A program made the translations under genes and the position numbers. From assembly GCA_008477525.1 (NCBI GenBank), contig SPDT01000005.1:3348001-3412000 (forward strand): a stretch of 64,000 bases of DNA, written 5' to 3'. Shown here in pieces: positions 22,274-35,999 of the stretch. The DNA comes from Hypomyces perniciosus (taxonomy: Eukaryota; Ascomycota; Sordariomycetes; Hypocreales; Hypocreaceae). The notes below the pieces were generated by a model that ran no database searches, was not told the origin of the DNA, and worked only from the letters and a program-made list of their open reading frames with translations. How positions within the stretch are numbered: position 1 is the stretch's first letter; every line of letters starts with the position of its first letter.

Positions 22274-23595
22274 GGCAAGCGGTTGACAAAAAACGCGAAC
22301 CGCAAATTAGCTCCGCCCACACAACACAACAAGCTTATAAATTCAACGATCCTACATAGCTAATAGCCGGTCATCTTGCCTTCTAATTCTAATACAGCTT
22401 TGAACCGGTCTGGCATTGAGTCGATCCATTCATTAATGGTTTCTTGAGGCATAAAATCCCATGTTTCCTGAGCGTGTTCGACCAGTTCCTTCTTATTCTG
22501 CCACTGAAGATCCTTAATAGCTGATGCCGGATAGCGCCATGCATTTTCAATCGGCGAGAGATCTGGGCTACCTGGGACATTATAGAAAAAAGCGTATGTT
22601 GTTGTTCTTCTTGAATTTCGTTATGATCTTGCTTGTGTGGCTTCAATCGCGATCTTGTTCAAGGATAGAATCCTCGCCATTGTCGACCCATTTCTGCTCA
22701 ACATTTCCAAGAATACGGTTGCGATGGCAATTTGCAGTCATCTTGCCATTCTTGTTTGTTGAGATCTGGTATCCCTCTAATTTGGTCTCGAAATTATACA
22801 CAATTGCAGCCCAAAAATGGGCACTAAAGCGTTCGTCTTCATTCATCGGTGCCGGCCGCTCTTGGATATAATCAGGGCAATATCTTTCCCCAGGTTTCCG
22901 AAGAACATAGACCTGTTTGGATTCGCCATAAATAGCATGCCATTCATCTGAATAGCGAATATCGCGATAGTCGTATTTCGTAGGTCTCATCTCGAGAGAC
23001 CTGCCCGCGAATTCTATCCGTTTCTCAGCAAGATTGCGAGAAACAAAGGATCTTGGGCAAGCCACACACTTCCGCTATTGCCGCGTTTGTAAGGCCCTTT
23101 GAATTGTTCTAGGGCTGACATCTTTATCGATATTGGCTGCCGGAAGAAGCTGGGCATAGGTCAGGCAGCGAGCTTCAAAACCTTCATCCCAGAGAAGCTG
23201 TTCAATGACATCAATATCTTGCTGTGATAGCTTTCTTGGCCGGCCACGGGTCTCAGGTTGGTCTTGGTTATGGAATCGCCGGTCCATAGATCGTAAGATT
23301 CCGTAGCCACGGGTCTTTCCAACTTGGCAAGCTTTGAAGATATCATTGTAGCTGAAATCGATGCCAAAACACTGTTTTTGCAGCTGCGCAAACGCAACAA
23401 CGCCTTTGACCCTAGCCTTCTTTGGGGTATCGTGATGGGAATAGTGGACCTCAGTCTGTCTCGCCATATTGATGGAAATTAGGTTAGATTAGCGGAATTG
23501 GGTCAAATTGGGTCAAATTGGCTGCGTTGGAATAGGGTGTAATATCGTGATGTCATACCTACTATATGCGCGTTTTTTTTTGTCAACCGCCTGCC
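22274..23595 (-). mobile_element. Tc1/mariner-like element, copy 1
   Basis: About 1.3 kb bounded by inverted repeats GGCAAGCGGTTGACAAAAAA (22274 on) and TTTTTTTTTGTCAACCGCCTGCC (to 23595, minus strand). It carries one transposase gene on the minus strand. Comparison with the uninterrupted paralogue at 15773-15883 fixes the two ends to within a few bases. Close to the 5' end lie direct repeats of TTGGGTCAAA (23500-23520), possible transposase-binding sites. There are few RIP changes. Confidence 0.85.
22360..23467 (-). pseudogene. Tc1/mariner DD34E transposase, nearly intact
   Basis: About 369 codons from ATG 23467 to TAG 22360. An N-terminal helix-turn-helix DNA-binding part (residues about 1-110, including GRPRKLS) is followed by the catalytic domain. 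The first Asp lies in IRYSDEWHA, the second in EQDRD and the Glu in SPIENAW. Spacing of the last pair, counted with copy 2, is 34 residues. Three lesions break it. A TAG at 23075-23077 replaces the Trp seen in copy 2 (RKWRKC), as RIP would do. A TGA lies at 22643-22645. A frameshift lies near 22590-22620, after which FFYNVPGSPDLSPIEN is read in another frame. Copy 1 keeps all three catalytic residues but cannot make one protein. Confidence 0.85.
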
Positions 23596-24021
23596 AGGGT
23601 CGCTGCGTGTCGCGTTTTATTGGTTGGGATTCACACTGGCCCTTGTACTGGAGGGGGTGTGAGCTAATGGCTGGCCATGCCCATAAATGTCGGGATGCAT
23701 GTATATTACCGATGTCGGAATTGCCGCCGTGTATAAAACGGTAAAAGTATAAGCACCGTTTTTTTTTAGTTAGGTCAGGTAACTTGATAGTAGTAAATTT
23801 CTTAATATAGGGGTTTATTGTCCTTTAAAAACGGAATTATATAACTCTAAATTTAGAGTTTTAAGAGGCAAAAAATAAAAGATATCAAACTTAAAAAAGA
23901 GCTTAACGGGATCCCGTATATTTTAATGGATATGGTCGTATATGCTAGTGGCTCTCTCAACTTGCATTATATCCACACCTGCATTTAAAGAATGCAACAG
24001 TAAAAAAGGCAAAAAAGGAAG
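23596..24021. other. Intergenic, no gene recognised
   Basis: Holds an 18-base perfect palindrome AACTCTAAATTTAGAGTT (23843-23860), a 12-base palindrome ACGGGATCCCGT (about 23908-23919), and a short hairpin AAACGGT..ACCGTTT followed by nine T (about 23735-23768). No coding sequence is supported. From about 23750 the base composition becomes AT-rich. Confidence 0.4.
24002..24016 (-). terminator. T-run terminators downstream of the 5S-like sequence
   Basis: On the minus strand two TTTTTT runs (24011-24016 and 24002-24007) follow the 3' end of the 5S-like sequence by about 6 and 15 bases, matching the RNA polymerase III stop signal. Confidence 0.6.
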
Positions 24022-24125
24022 ACATATAACAGCCGGTGTTTGCTGGTGGTCACCCACCCAACTACTAATCTGCCGGTTAGTGGCTTGTTTATGGGGGAGC
24101 AGACGGGGAACACCCTAGTCATCGA
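24022..24125 (-). pseudogene. 5S rRNA-like sequence (pseudogene)
   Basis: The minus strand carries the 3' two thirds of a fungal 5S rRNA: TTAGTAGTTGGGTGGGTGAC, then CACCAGC, the box C internal promoter and loop region, and a 3' end TGTTATATGT. The 5' part is recognisable (AGGGTGT.. GTCTGCTC) but shorter by roughly a dozen bases, and the 5' strand of the terminal helix is lost. A run of six T follows the 3' end by a few bases, as for RNA polymerase III termination. Dispersed 5S genes and pseudogenes are usual in filamentous ascomycetes. The broken terminal helix argues against a working rRNA gene. Confidence 0.75.
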
Positions 24126-24310
24126 ACTTGCCCGAGGTTTTGCCGGCCAGGCCCTCCATTGCGTACTTGGCCCGGCTGCCGTTTCCTATGGACCGAATAA
24201 GCCGTGTCTATATCTCTGCTACTGTTTTGTCTAGCCTTTAATACCGAAGCGCTGTAAATAAACTGCACCCCTCTTTTAACCCTAAAAGCGCCGGGATCGA
24301 GGCCGGACAA

Positions 24311-25052
24311 TAAATACTATATGCCTCCTAAGTCTTTATTTTAATAAAATAAAAAGCGTGTAATATATAGTATTAGGGAAAGGCTAGGGAAATAATAGGG
24401 AAATGCCTTTACCTATGATTTCCTTTAGGAAAACTCTAGGAAATATATTTCTTAAGGATTTTAAATTTAAAGTTTTAAATAATTTAATAATAAATAAAAA
24501 AATATTATTACATAAAAATAAATTTAAATTAATTATAATAAAGACTTTAATAATTTTTTATTAACTTTTATATATTAAATAAACTTTTTTAAAGCTTTAT
24601 AATAAAATTATTTATATTAACTAATAAATATAATAAAACCTTTAAATAAATAGTAAAAGCTTTAAAAATAAAGGTTTTTTTAAAATTGCTTTTTTTATTT
24701 AATAAACTATAAATAATAAAAAGATAATTAAATAATAATTTAATAAAAGAATTTATTTATAAATTATAAATATTCTATAGTAATTTTTATTGATTATAAA
24801 ATTAAAAAATAATCTTTATATTTATTAAGATTATTAAAAGTTAAATAATATTATTATTAAAAATTAATATTTATTACTATTAATTTAAAAAAAAACCTTT
24901 AATACTTAAAATTATATATAAATATATATAAACTTAATATTATTATATTGAATAATTTGTATATAATAAAAAAGGATATATAAAATATAATATTTATTAT
25001 AAAGTTTAGCCTTTTTAAAATATTAATTATACTTTTTAGCCTTACAATATAT
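24311..25052. other. AT-rich degraded sequence, unassigned
   Basis: Left edge of the long RIP block. Two GGGAAA-type repeats (GGGAAAGGCTAGGGAAATAA near 24375) stand out. The rest is nearly pure A/T with no readable protein. Confidence 0.4.
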
Positions 25053-25226
25053 TGATTATAGTATAGAAAGGTATATTAAGGCAAATATTATTATTATACT
25101 ATAAAAAGTAAGAAACTTTTAAGGCTTTATAGAAAACTATAGTTAAGAATACGTTAAGGCCTAGTTATAATAACTAAAGCTTATATTATAAAGTATTAAT
25201 ATTATATTATAGTTAATACTATAATA
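25053..25226 (-). repeat. Degraded 3' LTR of C2
   Basis: 174 bases aligning end to end with the C1 LTR (12274-12445) on the other strand, differing almost only by C-to-T and G-to-A changes. For example, TTCTGTAGAGCCTTAAGGC in C1 corresponds to TTCTATAAAGCCTTAAAAG here. Confidence 0.7.
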
Positions 25227-27892
25227 ATACTCCCCTTTTTTATAATACTATTTAACTGCAAATAGCTATATTATTTATATAAATTAAGACATTGAATAAT
25301 TTATTTTAATACTTTTAATATAAAGGTAAATAAAGTAAATTATATAGTTTGTAGTGTTAATGATATATAGTTTAGTTATAGGCTTTAATATAGTATAGTT
25401 TCTAATTAATCCTTTATAAACTTTACTTTTTTTTAGCTATTTCCTTTTTTTTCCTTTTATATAATACTTTTTAATATTTATTATAATAGGTGTAACTTTT
25501 TGAATTTTTTTATTAAAGTTTAATATTATGTTTTTTTAACTTTACAGGTTTTTAAGTAATTACTATAAAATAGTATAATATTTTTATTTAAGAAATAATA
25601 TAATCTATTATTATTATTATAATAGTTTAAAACTATCTTATACTTGTATTTTTTTATCCTTATTTATATTCTATTTTTTTTAATATTCTTCTTTAAATAG
25701 TTTTTAATTTAACTTTCTTAATTATATTTTATTTAAAATACAATCAAGTAATTATTTTACGTTATATAAGTAAATTATATAAAACTAAAAAAGTCTTTGT
25801 ATTTCTAATAGGCTAATAATATAGGCTTATAAATATACCTTTATTATTATATAAGATTTTATTTCTTTATTATTTTATTTCTTCATTATTTAATTAACTT
25901 TCATAGTTTATATATTAATAAAAACCTTCTCTTTAATTCGATAAGTTAATAAGGTTTCCTTTTATATATTTACACTTTCTTTATATTCTTTTAAAGCTTT
26001 CAATAAAGCCTTTAATTATATAATAATTTATTTAAATTGCTTAATAACAATATTAATATAAAAAGACTTTTTCTATAATACAAAAGGGTAGTTGGTAAGG
26101 TTAAAAGGGCTTAATCTTTAAATAAAAGTTAAAATTATACTTGATACAAAATAGTAATATATTAATAGGTTTAAATATTATATTATTGATAGTAAATTTA
26201 CTTAATAGTAATTAATATATATAATTATTTTAATGAAAGTTAATAACAGCCTATAAATACTATTTGATATTTATATTACTCTTTTAATTTAATTATTTAT
26301 TTTGAAGTAAAGAGTTAAATATTATTTTAATATAAGTGTTAATTGGTTTAAAAGTTGTTTTTAAAATCATAATATAAATTACATACTGCAGTTTAATATA
26401 ATATTATTAAATATACCATAAAGGCAATAAACCCTATAAATAAATATATTAATTAACCTTTTTACTAATTGTAAAGTAATAAATATAAAGTAATATATTT
26501 TTATAAAATAGTAAACTACTATTACTAAATGCTTATAGATAGTATTATAGTAATAGGATTTATGTAATAATATAATATAATTAATAAGAATATTTAATTA
26601 TATATAAAATAAAACTAATAGTAATTCAAGGAATCTATATAGTAAAAAGTCTAAAGCTTTTATATTAATATATAGTTTATAGGTTTATATTAATACTTTA
26701 ATATCTTTTAATATTGATAGTTATTAATACATTTCACTAATAAAGTTTAAAGTTTTAAACTTTTTTAAATATTCTATTAAGCTATTTAAATAGTTTTTAA
26801 ATAAAATCTAAATATAAAGTTTAGTATTAAAAAATAATAAGTTACTTTTAATAATAGATTTTATTATTTATTATTTAATAATTATTTCTTATAATAGAAA
26901 GCTTTTTTATCAAGTTATTTTAATTATTAATAAATATTAAAGTTTTAGAATATAATTATTATTTCTGTTAATATAGTATTTCATTTATATATTACTGCAA
27001 TTAAATTATAAATTAAGATGTTTTCTATAAATATTATTATTATAAAGGGAGCTTTTATAAATAATTTTATATTTATAAAGACTTTTTTTAAAATGTTACT
27101 TAAACTTTGAAATTAAAGGAATTTTGTAAAAAATAATATATTACCTACTCTTAATTTAATTATTAAAAGGGTTTAATTATATTAATTTATTTCTAGCTTT
27201 TTTGTTTAATATATTAAATATTATAGCTTTGATGGTAAGTTAATAAATAATATAAAAGTTAAAGTTAAAAAAGGATTGAAACTATTAAATTTATTGCTAG
27301 TTTAAGGCTTTAATTCAAGTAAAATATTTAAAGCTTTTATAGTTTATAATAATATTAAACTCTTATAAATCTTATAATTTTAAATCTTATTCCTTTATTA
27401 CTTTAATAATAATTAAAAGCTTTTTATTATAGATTTTATAGTTATATTTTTAAATATTATACTTTATAAAGAAAAATATAATAAAGTATAAAATACCCTT
27501 TGTATTATATTATAGTAAAATACTCTTTAATATTTAATTAACAGTATTAATGTTATAAATTATTTATTTATCATAATTAAATAGGGTTAAAATTAAACTT
27601 AATTTAAAGGTATATTTAATTAAATTAAATGTTTACTGCTCTCTTTCTTTTTAAATATATAATTAATCTTTTTTTAAAGTTTATTCAATAATATAGCTAA
27701 TTTAAAGTATTTTTAAATAAAATAATAATAGAAATTTATAAAGTTAAAGAGTTTTTATAAGTCTTTTAATAGTTTAATTAATTTTCTTTTATATTACCTT
27801 TATTGCATAAATATATAATTAATAATAAAAGGTAATAACGTTTATATCTGCTAGATTCAAATATATTCTTTAATTTTATAATTTAATTTAAT
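25053..27892 (-). mobile_element. Gypsy element C2 remnant (RT end to 3' LTR)
   Basis: Heavily RIP-degraded relative of C1 on the minus strand. Its nucleotide sequence follows that of C1 from about 9055 to 10700 (RT end, RNase H, integrase), base for base apart from transitions and small indels. It ends with a G-run (CTCCCCTTTTTT on the plus strand, 25229-25240) and a degraded 3' LTR at 25053-25226. It is cut on its 5' side by element A at 27893. Confidence 0.75.
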
Positions 27893-28104
27893 TGTTAGAG
27901 ACCCTCTTTAAGGCAGACGGATCGGGCGAGGGGCTGCAACCCTAGGGAAGAGTAAAGGAGGTTAAAGAGCAGTTACTTAAAGGAGAGATAGGTGCTAATA
28001 AGCAGGTAATAAGCTAGAAACTAGTAGTTAAGTATAGCAGTAGTAGTTTACTAGTCTTTAAAGTTTTATATTTTTAAAGACTATAGTTGCTTTTATATAT
28101 ATTT
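27893..28104 (-). repeat. 3' LTR of A, outer part
   Basis: Begins TGTTAGAGACCC at the outer edge. The outer 100 bases are close to the solo copy at 8694-8955, and the rest is increasingly AT-shifted. It continues at 40249-40306 beyond element D. Confidence 0.85.
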
Positions 28105-28507
28105 TGTCGGGGGTAACTGACATGCTTAACGCACCAGTATATTTTCTTGTTAGCTTACCCGAGAAAGGTTGGCTGCTTATTTAAGCAGCTACTAGATTAA
28201 GAAAGTATAGGAGTATAAAGATATATAGATAGACCTAGTTTAATAAACAATAACCTTCTTCCCCCTTTAATATATAACCTTACCTGTAAGAATATAGTCG
28301 CTAAAGCGTATAAAGGTAACTGTTAGTTGCTTTTAGCTGCCGGTATTATAATCAAATAATCCGCAGTATCTTTTTAGCCCCTATATTATTTAATCGCCGC
28401 TTCATAGTTCTATTAAAAGCGCGGTTCCCGCGCTTAATACTAGTTGTTATATATAGATATATATATATATTGTATATATATTTTAAAGTGCTAATTCCCC
28501 TTTAATA
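28105..28507 (+). repeat. 5' LTR of D
   Basis: Starts TGTCGGGGGTAACTGACATG and ends ..CCCCTTTAATA. The first 100 bases are almost free of RIP and the last 150 heavily converted (GTATATATATTTTAAAGTG against GTGTATGTGTTTTGGAGTG in the partner). Confidence 0.9.
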
Positions 28508-29950
28508 AAACTAGTAACTGAAATAGGGGGAAATCTCAAAGATTATATCCTAGGAAATAATCACTAAAGGCACTTTTATACTGCCACTAAAACCTACCCT
28601 TACCTAACTACTAATAGAATTACAGGCTAGCCATACCTAATCTCTATATAAATATAAAACAATTAACTAAGGGAAACAGCCTAAAACCCCTTCTATAACT
28701 ATTTAATATAGATTAATATAATATTTAACTCTAAAAACGCAGGTTATCTAGTTGCAATTTCTAAAAAGATATTAAAATTAGTTAACTTAGGCATAACGCG
28801 CTAAAATATAATAAAAGAGCAGAACCTTAAAAAACTACTAATTAACAATACCTGCCAATTAAAAGTTAAAATCCTAAAGAAAATTATTAAAAAACTAGTC
28901 GCTATAATAAAAGCAAATATATAGGTAAAATAGTTAATACTATATAACCTAAGCCCCTTTAAACTATTAATATATTATTACAACCTTTATTTTACTTATT
29001 AGCAGGTAAGTTAATAAGTGAAATAGCTATAAGGGGCTAATAAAGGATATATTAATTATTTAATCTCCTAATATAGACACTTTATTTTAATTTTATTAAT
29101 ATTCCTAGCTAGGTTTTTTTTAACTTTAAATAATAGTATTATTTTTATTGCTTTTATAATTTTTAGTATATAAGCTATCTTTATTTATATTAAAGATATT
29201 TAAAAAAGATATAAAAATAATAATAATTTAATGTCTTATAACCAGTATTAATGCGGGAAGCTATCCTCAAAAGACTAGCTAATTTCTTTATCCTAAACAG
29301 ATAAATATAACCCTTTTTCTTTACAAAAGAATTCTTTATATTAGCAGAATATATCGCTACAGCTTTATTACTAAAAGAATATATCCTTTTTTCAGCTAAA
29401 AAAAGAATACTTCTTTAAAGGCCAGTTATTTAAGTTAAATAACTTTAATCTATAAAAGAAAAGGTATTCTTTTATTAAAGAACTATTTAATTAAGACTCT
29501 AATAACTTACTTTAACTTAAAGTAAAAGAGTCTAAATTAAACCAATAACCTCCTTTTACTAGGATACTAGACGCGACTCTATCTTTAACCCCTTAACCTA
29601 AAGAATCATTTAATCATACACTTAACCTAATATTAACAATATCTATATCTATTATAAAAATCTAGGGAAAGATTAAGCTCCTTAGCGGAAAAGGGGAAAT
29701 CACTATCTTAAAAATTCCTTTTCTTTACTTAAGCCTTTAAGAATATCCAGGGCATAAAGCCACTAATAAAGATTAACCTTATAAGTAAATTTAATAGTAA
29801 GAATATATCTTAGTTTTTAAAAAACTATAAATAAAAAATAGAAAATCAGGGAATTTTAATTAAGGATTAAAGGAGGTACCTAAAACTATTTATAAAAGTA
29901 AAAGAATAAAAGATAGTTTAGATTTTTATTAAGGAAAGTATTAGTTAAGA

Positions 29951-29967
29951 TAAAAAAAAAAAAAAAA
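29951..29967 (+). repeat. Poly-A tract in D
   Basis: About 15 consecutive A within the gag region of element D. It is a simple repeat without an adjoining insertion that I can define. Confidence 0.6.
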
Positions 29968-32900
29968 CTTTTGCAATACTATAAGCAATAAAATAAAGAT
30001 TAATTGGAATTATATATAGTATAACTTTAAAACCTTTATTGCTATAAACCTATAGGAATATAGTCTATAATAAATTAGTTGCTTTAATACTAATATCTCT
30101 ATTAAAAGCTTAATAAAAAAAAATTAAAGGATAGCGATACTATATTCCTATAATATTGCGAAAGTAATATTACTAAAGCTTCTTTAGCTAGTAATAGCTT
30201 TTAAAGGGATTAAAGAAATTAATAATTTCAAGGATCTAGTATATACCAAGGTCTAGATACTTTTCTATAATAGAATACTAGTAGAGCTTAATATTTAAAA
30301 AGCCTATTTTCAGGAGTTTAATAAAAGACTATTTAAGACCAGGGACTTATTAGATTTATTTAAATTAAAGTTAAGCCTAAAGACAAGAAAGCAAAAAGAA
30401 AAACAGCCTAAACCCGCAGAATTAACTATAACTTTATAGCTTAAAGATTAAATAAATGCTTTATCTGAAAAATTTAATAAATTAGCGATTTAGCTCCTTT
30501 AGCAAAAAAAAACAGCAACCAACCTAAAAAAAAAAGAATATTATCGCGTTACTACTAGTAGCAATAAACTTAAATAAAGACCTTTTACTTTAATAATCGC
30601 TATCGATAACATTAATATAATAAACCCTCTATATAACAATATATTAAATACCTTTTTTATTAACTATTTAAAGGCGGTTACCAATATTAAATACTGCTAG
30701 TATTATAAAGATGAAGACTATTTTCCCTAGAACTGCGCCGAGTTAGCCTATAATAAAGGCTATAGGTTTATAATATATAACCTAGCAGTAAAAATAGCTT
30801 AAATAAGCCCGCGGAAAACCCTAGTCCCGCCTTAACTTATTATATCAATTATAATTATCAGGACTTATATATAAAAAATACTAGCGCTTTAAGTAGAATC
30901 GTTTAGAGCTTAAAATAAGGTTTCTTTAAGCCTATTATTTGCGAAAAAGATAAAACCTAGCTTCTTTAACTAGGAATTAACCACTTATGAGGCTAAACTC
31001 TTTAATACTATTTATAATAAAGTAATATATAAAGAGATATTTAAGATCTAGGTACTGTAAAGGTTAAATATAATTCCTATAAAGGGATTAATAATAAATA
31101 TTATATACTTTGCAGGTAAAGATTAAATAATTACTGAAAAAAGGGATAATATATAAATAAAAAGGGTTAAGAATTTTTCTATAAACCTAGCTAAAATAGC
31201 CTCCTTAGAAGAACCTTTAGATAAATACAACTAGGCCAGTTAACCGAGGAATTATTTAATTAAACTCTCCTCGCTAACCCTATAACTAGCAGGGGATAAA
31301 AGCGTATTTATATAATTAATAAAGCAGATAAGTAAATTAAAAAGGAGCTATTACTGCCTCAAATAAAAAAACCAATTAAGAAAAAGCAACTGCATTTAGA
31401 CCCTATACTTATAACTTTAAAGGCTATACTATCTAGACTGCAATATAATAAAAAAGGCAGAATTAAAGGCGCTAAGAATAAAAAGGAATTACTAGGAGCA
31501 GAGTAAGCTAAGATAATAATCTAAGCAGCAATTCTAGATAATGTAATTAAGTTTAAAACTAGCACTTTTTTAAATACTATTTTAAAACTCGCAAATACTT
31601 TAAAAGTAGATTTAATTATAAAATTATAAAAAATTACTGAAATATAGTTTTATAGGAAAACTAACTTAACTGTCTTTAAATATACTTTATATTAAGTAAC
31701 ATTTATTTCTATATATAAATATCCTTTAAAGGAAAAACTGTTAAAAAGACTAGATATAATAGCTATATGCGCAAAACTGACTATATAAGTTATTTAGTTG
31801 CTATAAGATTAACCTTTTAAAACTATAACCTTGCAACCTTTATTAATAAAGGGATTATTAAATAAAGAGTTATTTAATCTTAAAGACCTAAACCTATTAC
31901 TACCCTTAAAAATATACTTTTATAAGCTAAAGTAACTAAATATAGCTATTAACTATAAGGCAAATTGGTTATAATAGTCTATAACCTAGATTTATATAGT
32001 TTAAATAAGAAAAATCCTTTACCACTTATAAGACCTATTATAGATATAGGTATATTTAAAAAAGCCTAATAATATATTTATTAAAGTATTTATAGACTTA
32101 AGGTTAAAGGGAAATATTATTTTTTATTAACTAGCTGTAAAATATAGTATAATAATATACTCTTATAAAGCAGTTAATATTATATTTAATAATAGGCAAG
32201 TAAATATATATAGTGAAACTATTATTTAAGTATATATAGGCAATACCTAGATAGCAGTTAGATTTTATATTATACCTAATAATATCTCAATGCCTTTTAT
32301 CTTTAAAATACTATTTATTTAGGCTGCGCAGCTAATATTTAATTATATATTAAAGAATAGGGATTTATATATAAAATGCAGAATAGGGAATATTTAAATT
32401 ATTACCCTAGCTACTAAAGCTATTTATAAGGAATATAAAGCAGAGGCGTTATATATTTTAGGCTAAAATAAATATTAACTTTATATTTAAATATAAAGTT
32501 AATAAAGCAGAAAAAAGTTTAGAAAACGTTTACCTTACTTTTAAAGAGGAGGTTTTATATAGACTATTAAAGTAAACTAGGGAGGACTTAATTTAGCTAT
32601 TATTAGCCGATAAATTAAAAGATTAAATAAAAGCAATAAAAAAAGCGGTAAAGGAATTTAAAGGAGCGGAGGAATAAAGGAAAAGGTCTTAAAGGAGAGC
32701 GCAGAAGTATAAGTAGATTAAAATTAATATTATATATAAAAAAAAGGGCATAAAAATCTATCTAGTAGACAATACCCTATTTAATAATTTTATTCCTGTT
32801 AAGAGTCTATATTGGAAATAGAAGAAATAAAATAAAGTTAAAGATAATTTAAACCTTAATACCCTATTCGCTGAATATATTACATTAAAGTTTTTACTAA

Positions 32901-35900
32901 TCGAAGCTGGGTTAAAACTTACACTAGACTGCCTAGTAGCGATCTTAAAGATAATAAAAGGGAAACTGATAATATAAAAAACTGCGATTTTAATACAGAT
33001 CCTGAAAAACAGGGAAATAGCACTTTCTTGGGATTTTATAGAATATAGAAAGCTAGACCCTAAGATTGCCCTATTATAGATTATTTATATAGTAGAGTAT
33101 AATGCTTAGCAGAGCAGTAATATCTTAATCTTTAAAGGTATAGAAAAAAAAGTAGTTAACCTATTATAAGTATATATTAAAAAAAGTCTTTTAGAGGAAA
33201 GCTATAGGCTATATAGAAACCTATTTTTTTTAATATAGAAGAAAGATAGCGGCTTTTGCTTTATTAACTTTATTATATAAATAAATAAAGTAATTATTAG
33301 GGATACCTTTATTCCCTTAAACGCAGACTAATTTAGCGAGGACTTTATAGGTTATATAATACTATTATTACTAGACTTTTTTTTAGGCTATAATTAAATC
33401 CCTTTTAACGAGAAAAGCCAAAATATAACTATATTTATAAGCTTTATTAGCCTCTTAAAATACTATATTTTTTTAATAGGCGCTATAAATTTAATAGTGC
33501 AATTTTAATATATTATTTTTCAAATACTATTTAATCTTATACCTATAGTTTACTAACTATTCTTAAATAATATTATAGTGTAAGGTTTAAAGTCTATATA
33601 TAGCAGTAAAGAAGTAATATCTAGGGTTTAATACTATATCTTAAAGTATCTGTAAAACCTAGATAAAACCTTAATAAATATTGAACTATTAAGATATACA
33701 ATTTCAGCAGTAAAATTAGTCTTTTATTAAAAATCTGCCAAGTTGGTAGGGTACCTGTGCGGAATAGAAGGGCATTAATTGGCTATAAGTAAAATTATTA
33801 AAATTAAAGAATAAAAGAACTATAAAACTATTAATAAAGTTTAATCTTTCTTTAATCTAGTTGGCTATTATAGATACTAGATTAAACATTTCGCGTAGAT
33901 TATTAAGCCTTTAATAACCCTATTAAAAAAAACGCCCTTTAAAAGTAAATTAAAGAATAACAGTAAGCTATAGATAAACTTAAAGAGCTTATTATTTCTG
34001 CTTTAATACTAGTAATATTAAATGTAAGTAAAGGATATAAAAAGGTAATCTTTATAGTTAATGCTAATATAGTAGGCTAAAGGGCTGTTTTAATATAGAT
34101 TATAGAAGGGAAAAGATAATTAATTTAATATAAAAGTAAATACTGGCTTTTATTAAAAATCAAGTATAATGCTATAAAGAAAGAATATAAAGCCTTACTT
34201 TAAGCCTTTAAAAGGCTATATATTTATATTTATAGGCTTTTATTTATACTGGAAATAAACGCTAAAGTAGTTATTAATTAAATAAATAATAGAATTAATA
34301 ATATCTATAGCGGGTATATAACTTAATAGATTAGTTATATCCTTTTTTTTAACTTTATTATTAAGTATATCCCTAAAAAAGAAAATATTATAGTAAACGC
34401 TTTATTTTATAAATTAATAACCGCTATAGATAAGGCTAAAGTTAAAAAAAAAGGGGACTTAAAAGATTTTATAAATATATATTTAAGTATAATTTTATTT
34501 ATACTGCTAAAGGAAAAGTATAGTAAAGAGTTTTAATAAATTGCGCAATACCTTTAAACAATATAAAGACTATTTAATCTTTTAACTGCAGACTTCTAGT
34601 AATTTAAGTATAAAGTAAAAAGGTTTATTGTAAAAGATAGGAAATTATAGGCAAAACTAATAAAATACTACTGCTAACCTGTATTTATCTTTAATAGCCT
34701 AACTTTAAGGAAAACAGCTGTTTAGCAGTATTATACTAAAATAGGCTATAAAGGCTAAAAGGTGACTTTTTAGTTTTTAAAGGAAAGATACTGGTGGCTA
34801 TAGATATAGAATAATATATACAAGGCAGTTATATTATGCCCCTAGTATTAAGGCTTTAATCTATACTGCCTTAAAGAGCCAGCTATTGCAATAAAACCAA
34901 CTAGGCTTATAAAGAAGGTCTATTTTAATACTTAATATATCTTAAATAACTATAAATATATCTATTTATTTAAAGGAAAATATAACTTTTATAGATAAAT
35001 AAAAGTAAAACCTATATTTACTTTATTATTAGCAGTAATAATAAAGTTTATATTTAAATAAATATACTGATTTAGTATAATAATTTAAACTATTATAGAT
35101 AAAGGATTAGAAATAAAAAAAATACTTTTAAAGGTATTAATTAATCTAAAAGTTAAAATTATTTAAATATTAATATATAACTTTAAAGCTAATACTGCAG
35201 TAAAGGTCAGCTATTAAAGCTTAATATTAGCACTAGTAAAAATAGCTAAGTTTAATAAAAAGTAGTTTTAAAATTTAAATAAGGCAATTATAGCTGATAA
35301 ATATATAGTGAAAAGCTTAATAAGGTATTCTGCGTTTTACCTATTATTTAGCTAGGAACCGATTTTTCCTTTAAAGGTAAAATTACTTACTTAGCAGCTA
35401 ATTAACTAGGATAAAGTCTATATAACGGAAGATTAATTAATAGCGTATATTTATATACTTAAAAGAAAAGAGGGAAATATTAAGATAGCTTAAAAGAGAG
35501 TAACTGCATTTCGCTAAATATTAGCTAAAAGGATAAATGCTAATAATTAGTATTTACTGCAGAAAGCGGCTAAACTACTCCTCTTTAGCGACTTTATTTT
35601 ACTTTATAATATAAAGCGCTAAAAGGACCTTTTAAAAAATGCAAAATTAAAAATATATTAGCTAGGCCTATTTAAAATTAAGTTTTAAGTGGATATAATA
35701 AAAGTATATAAACTAAAAACATTAAATAGGGTCCTATTTAATAAAATTTACTTAAATAAATATTTAAAGAAGTTTATAAAAGATAAATTCAGCTAATAGG
35801 TAGTTAAAGATAATAAAGAGACTTTTATAAATTAAGACTTAAAGGCAGATAAAGACCTATTTAAAGATAAAGCAGTTAATAAAGCGATAATTAAGGTTAT

Positions 35901-35999
35901 TAATAACTAAAAACTTAAAAAGCTTTACAGTAACTCTTTAGCTATTAAAGGAATGTATAGTTAATAAGATTAAATGGTCTAGCTGAGAACTAGGGTATA

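Noticed and set aside
22524..22871. Plus-strand open frame of 115 codons
   Set aside because: Antisense shadow of the mariner transposase.
23735..23768. Hairpin followed by T-run as a bacterial-type terminator
   Set aside because: The genome is eukaryotic and no RNA gene precedes it, so it may be chance in AT-rich DNA.
24040..24310. Open frames of 63-64 codons on both strands
   Set aside because: They overlap the 5S-like sequence and have no coding support.
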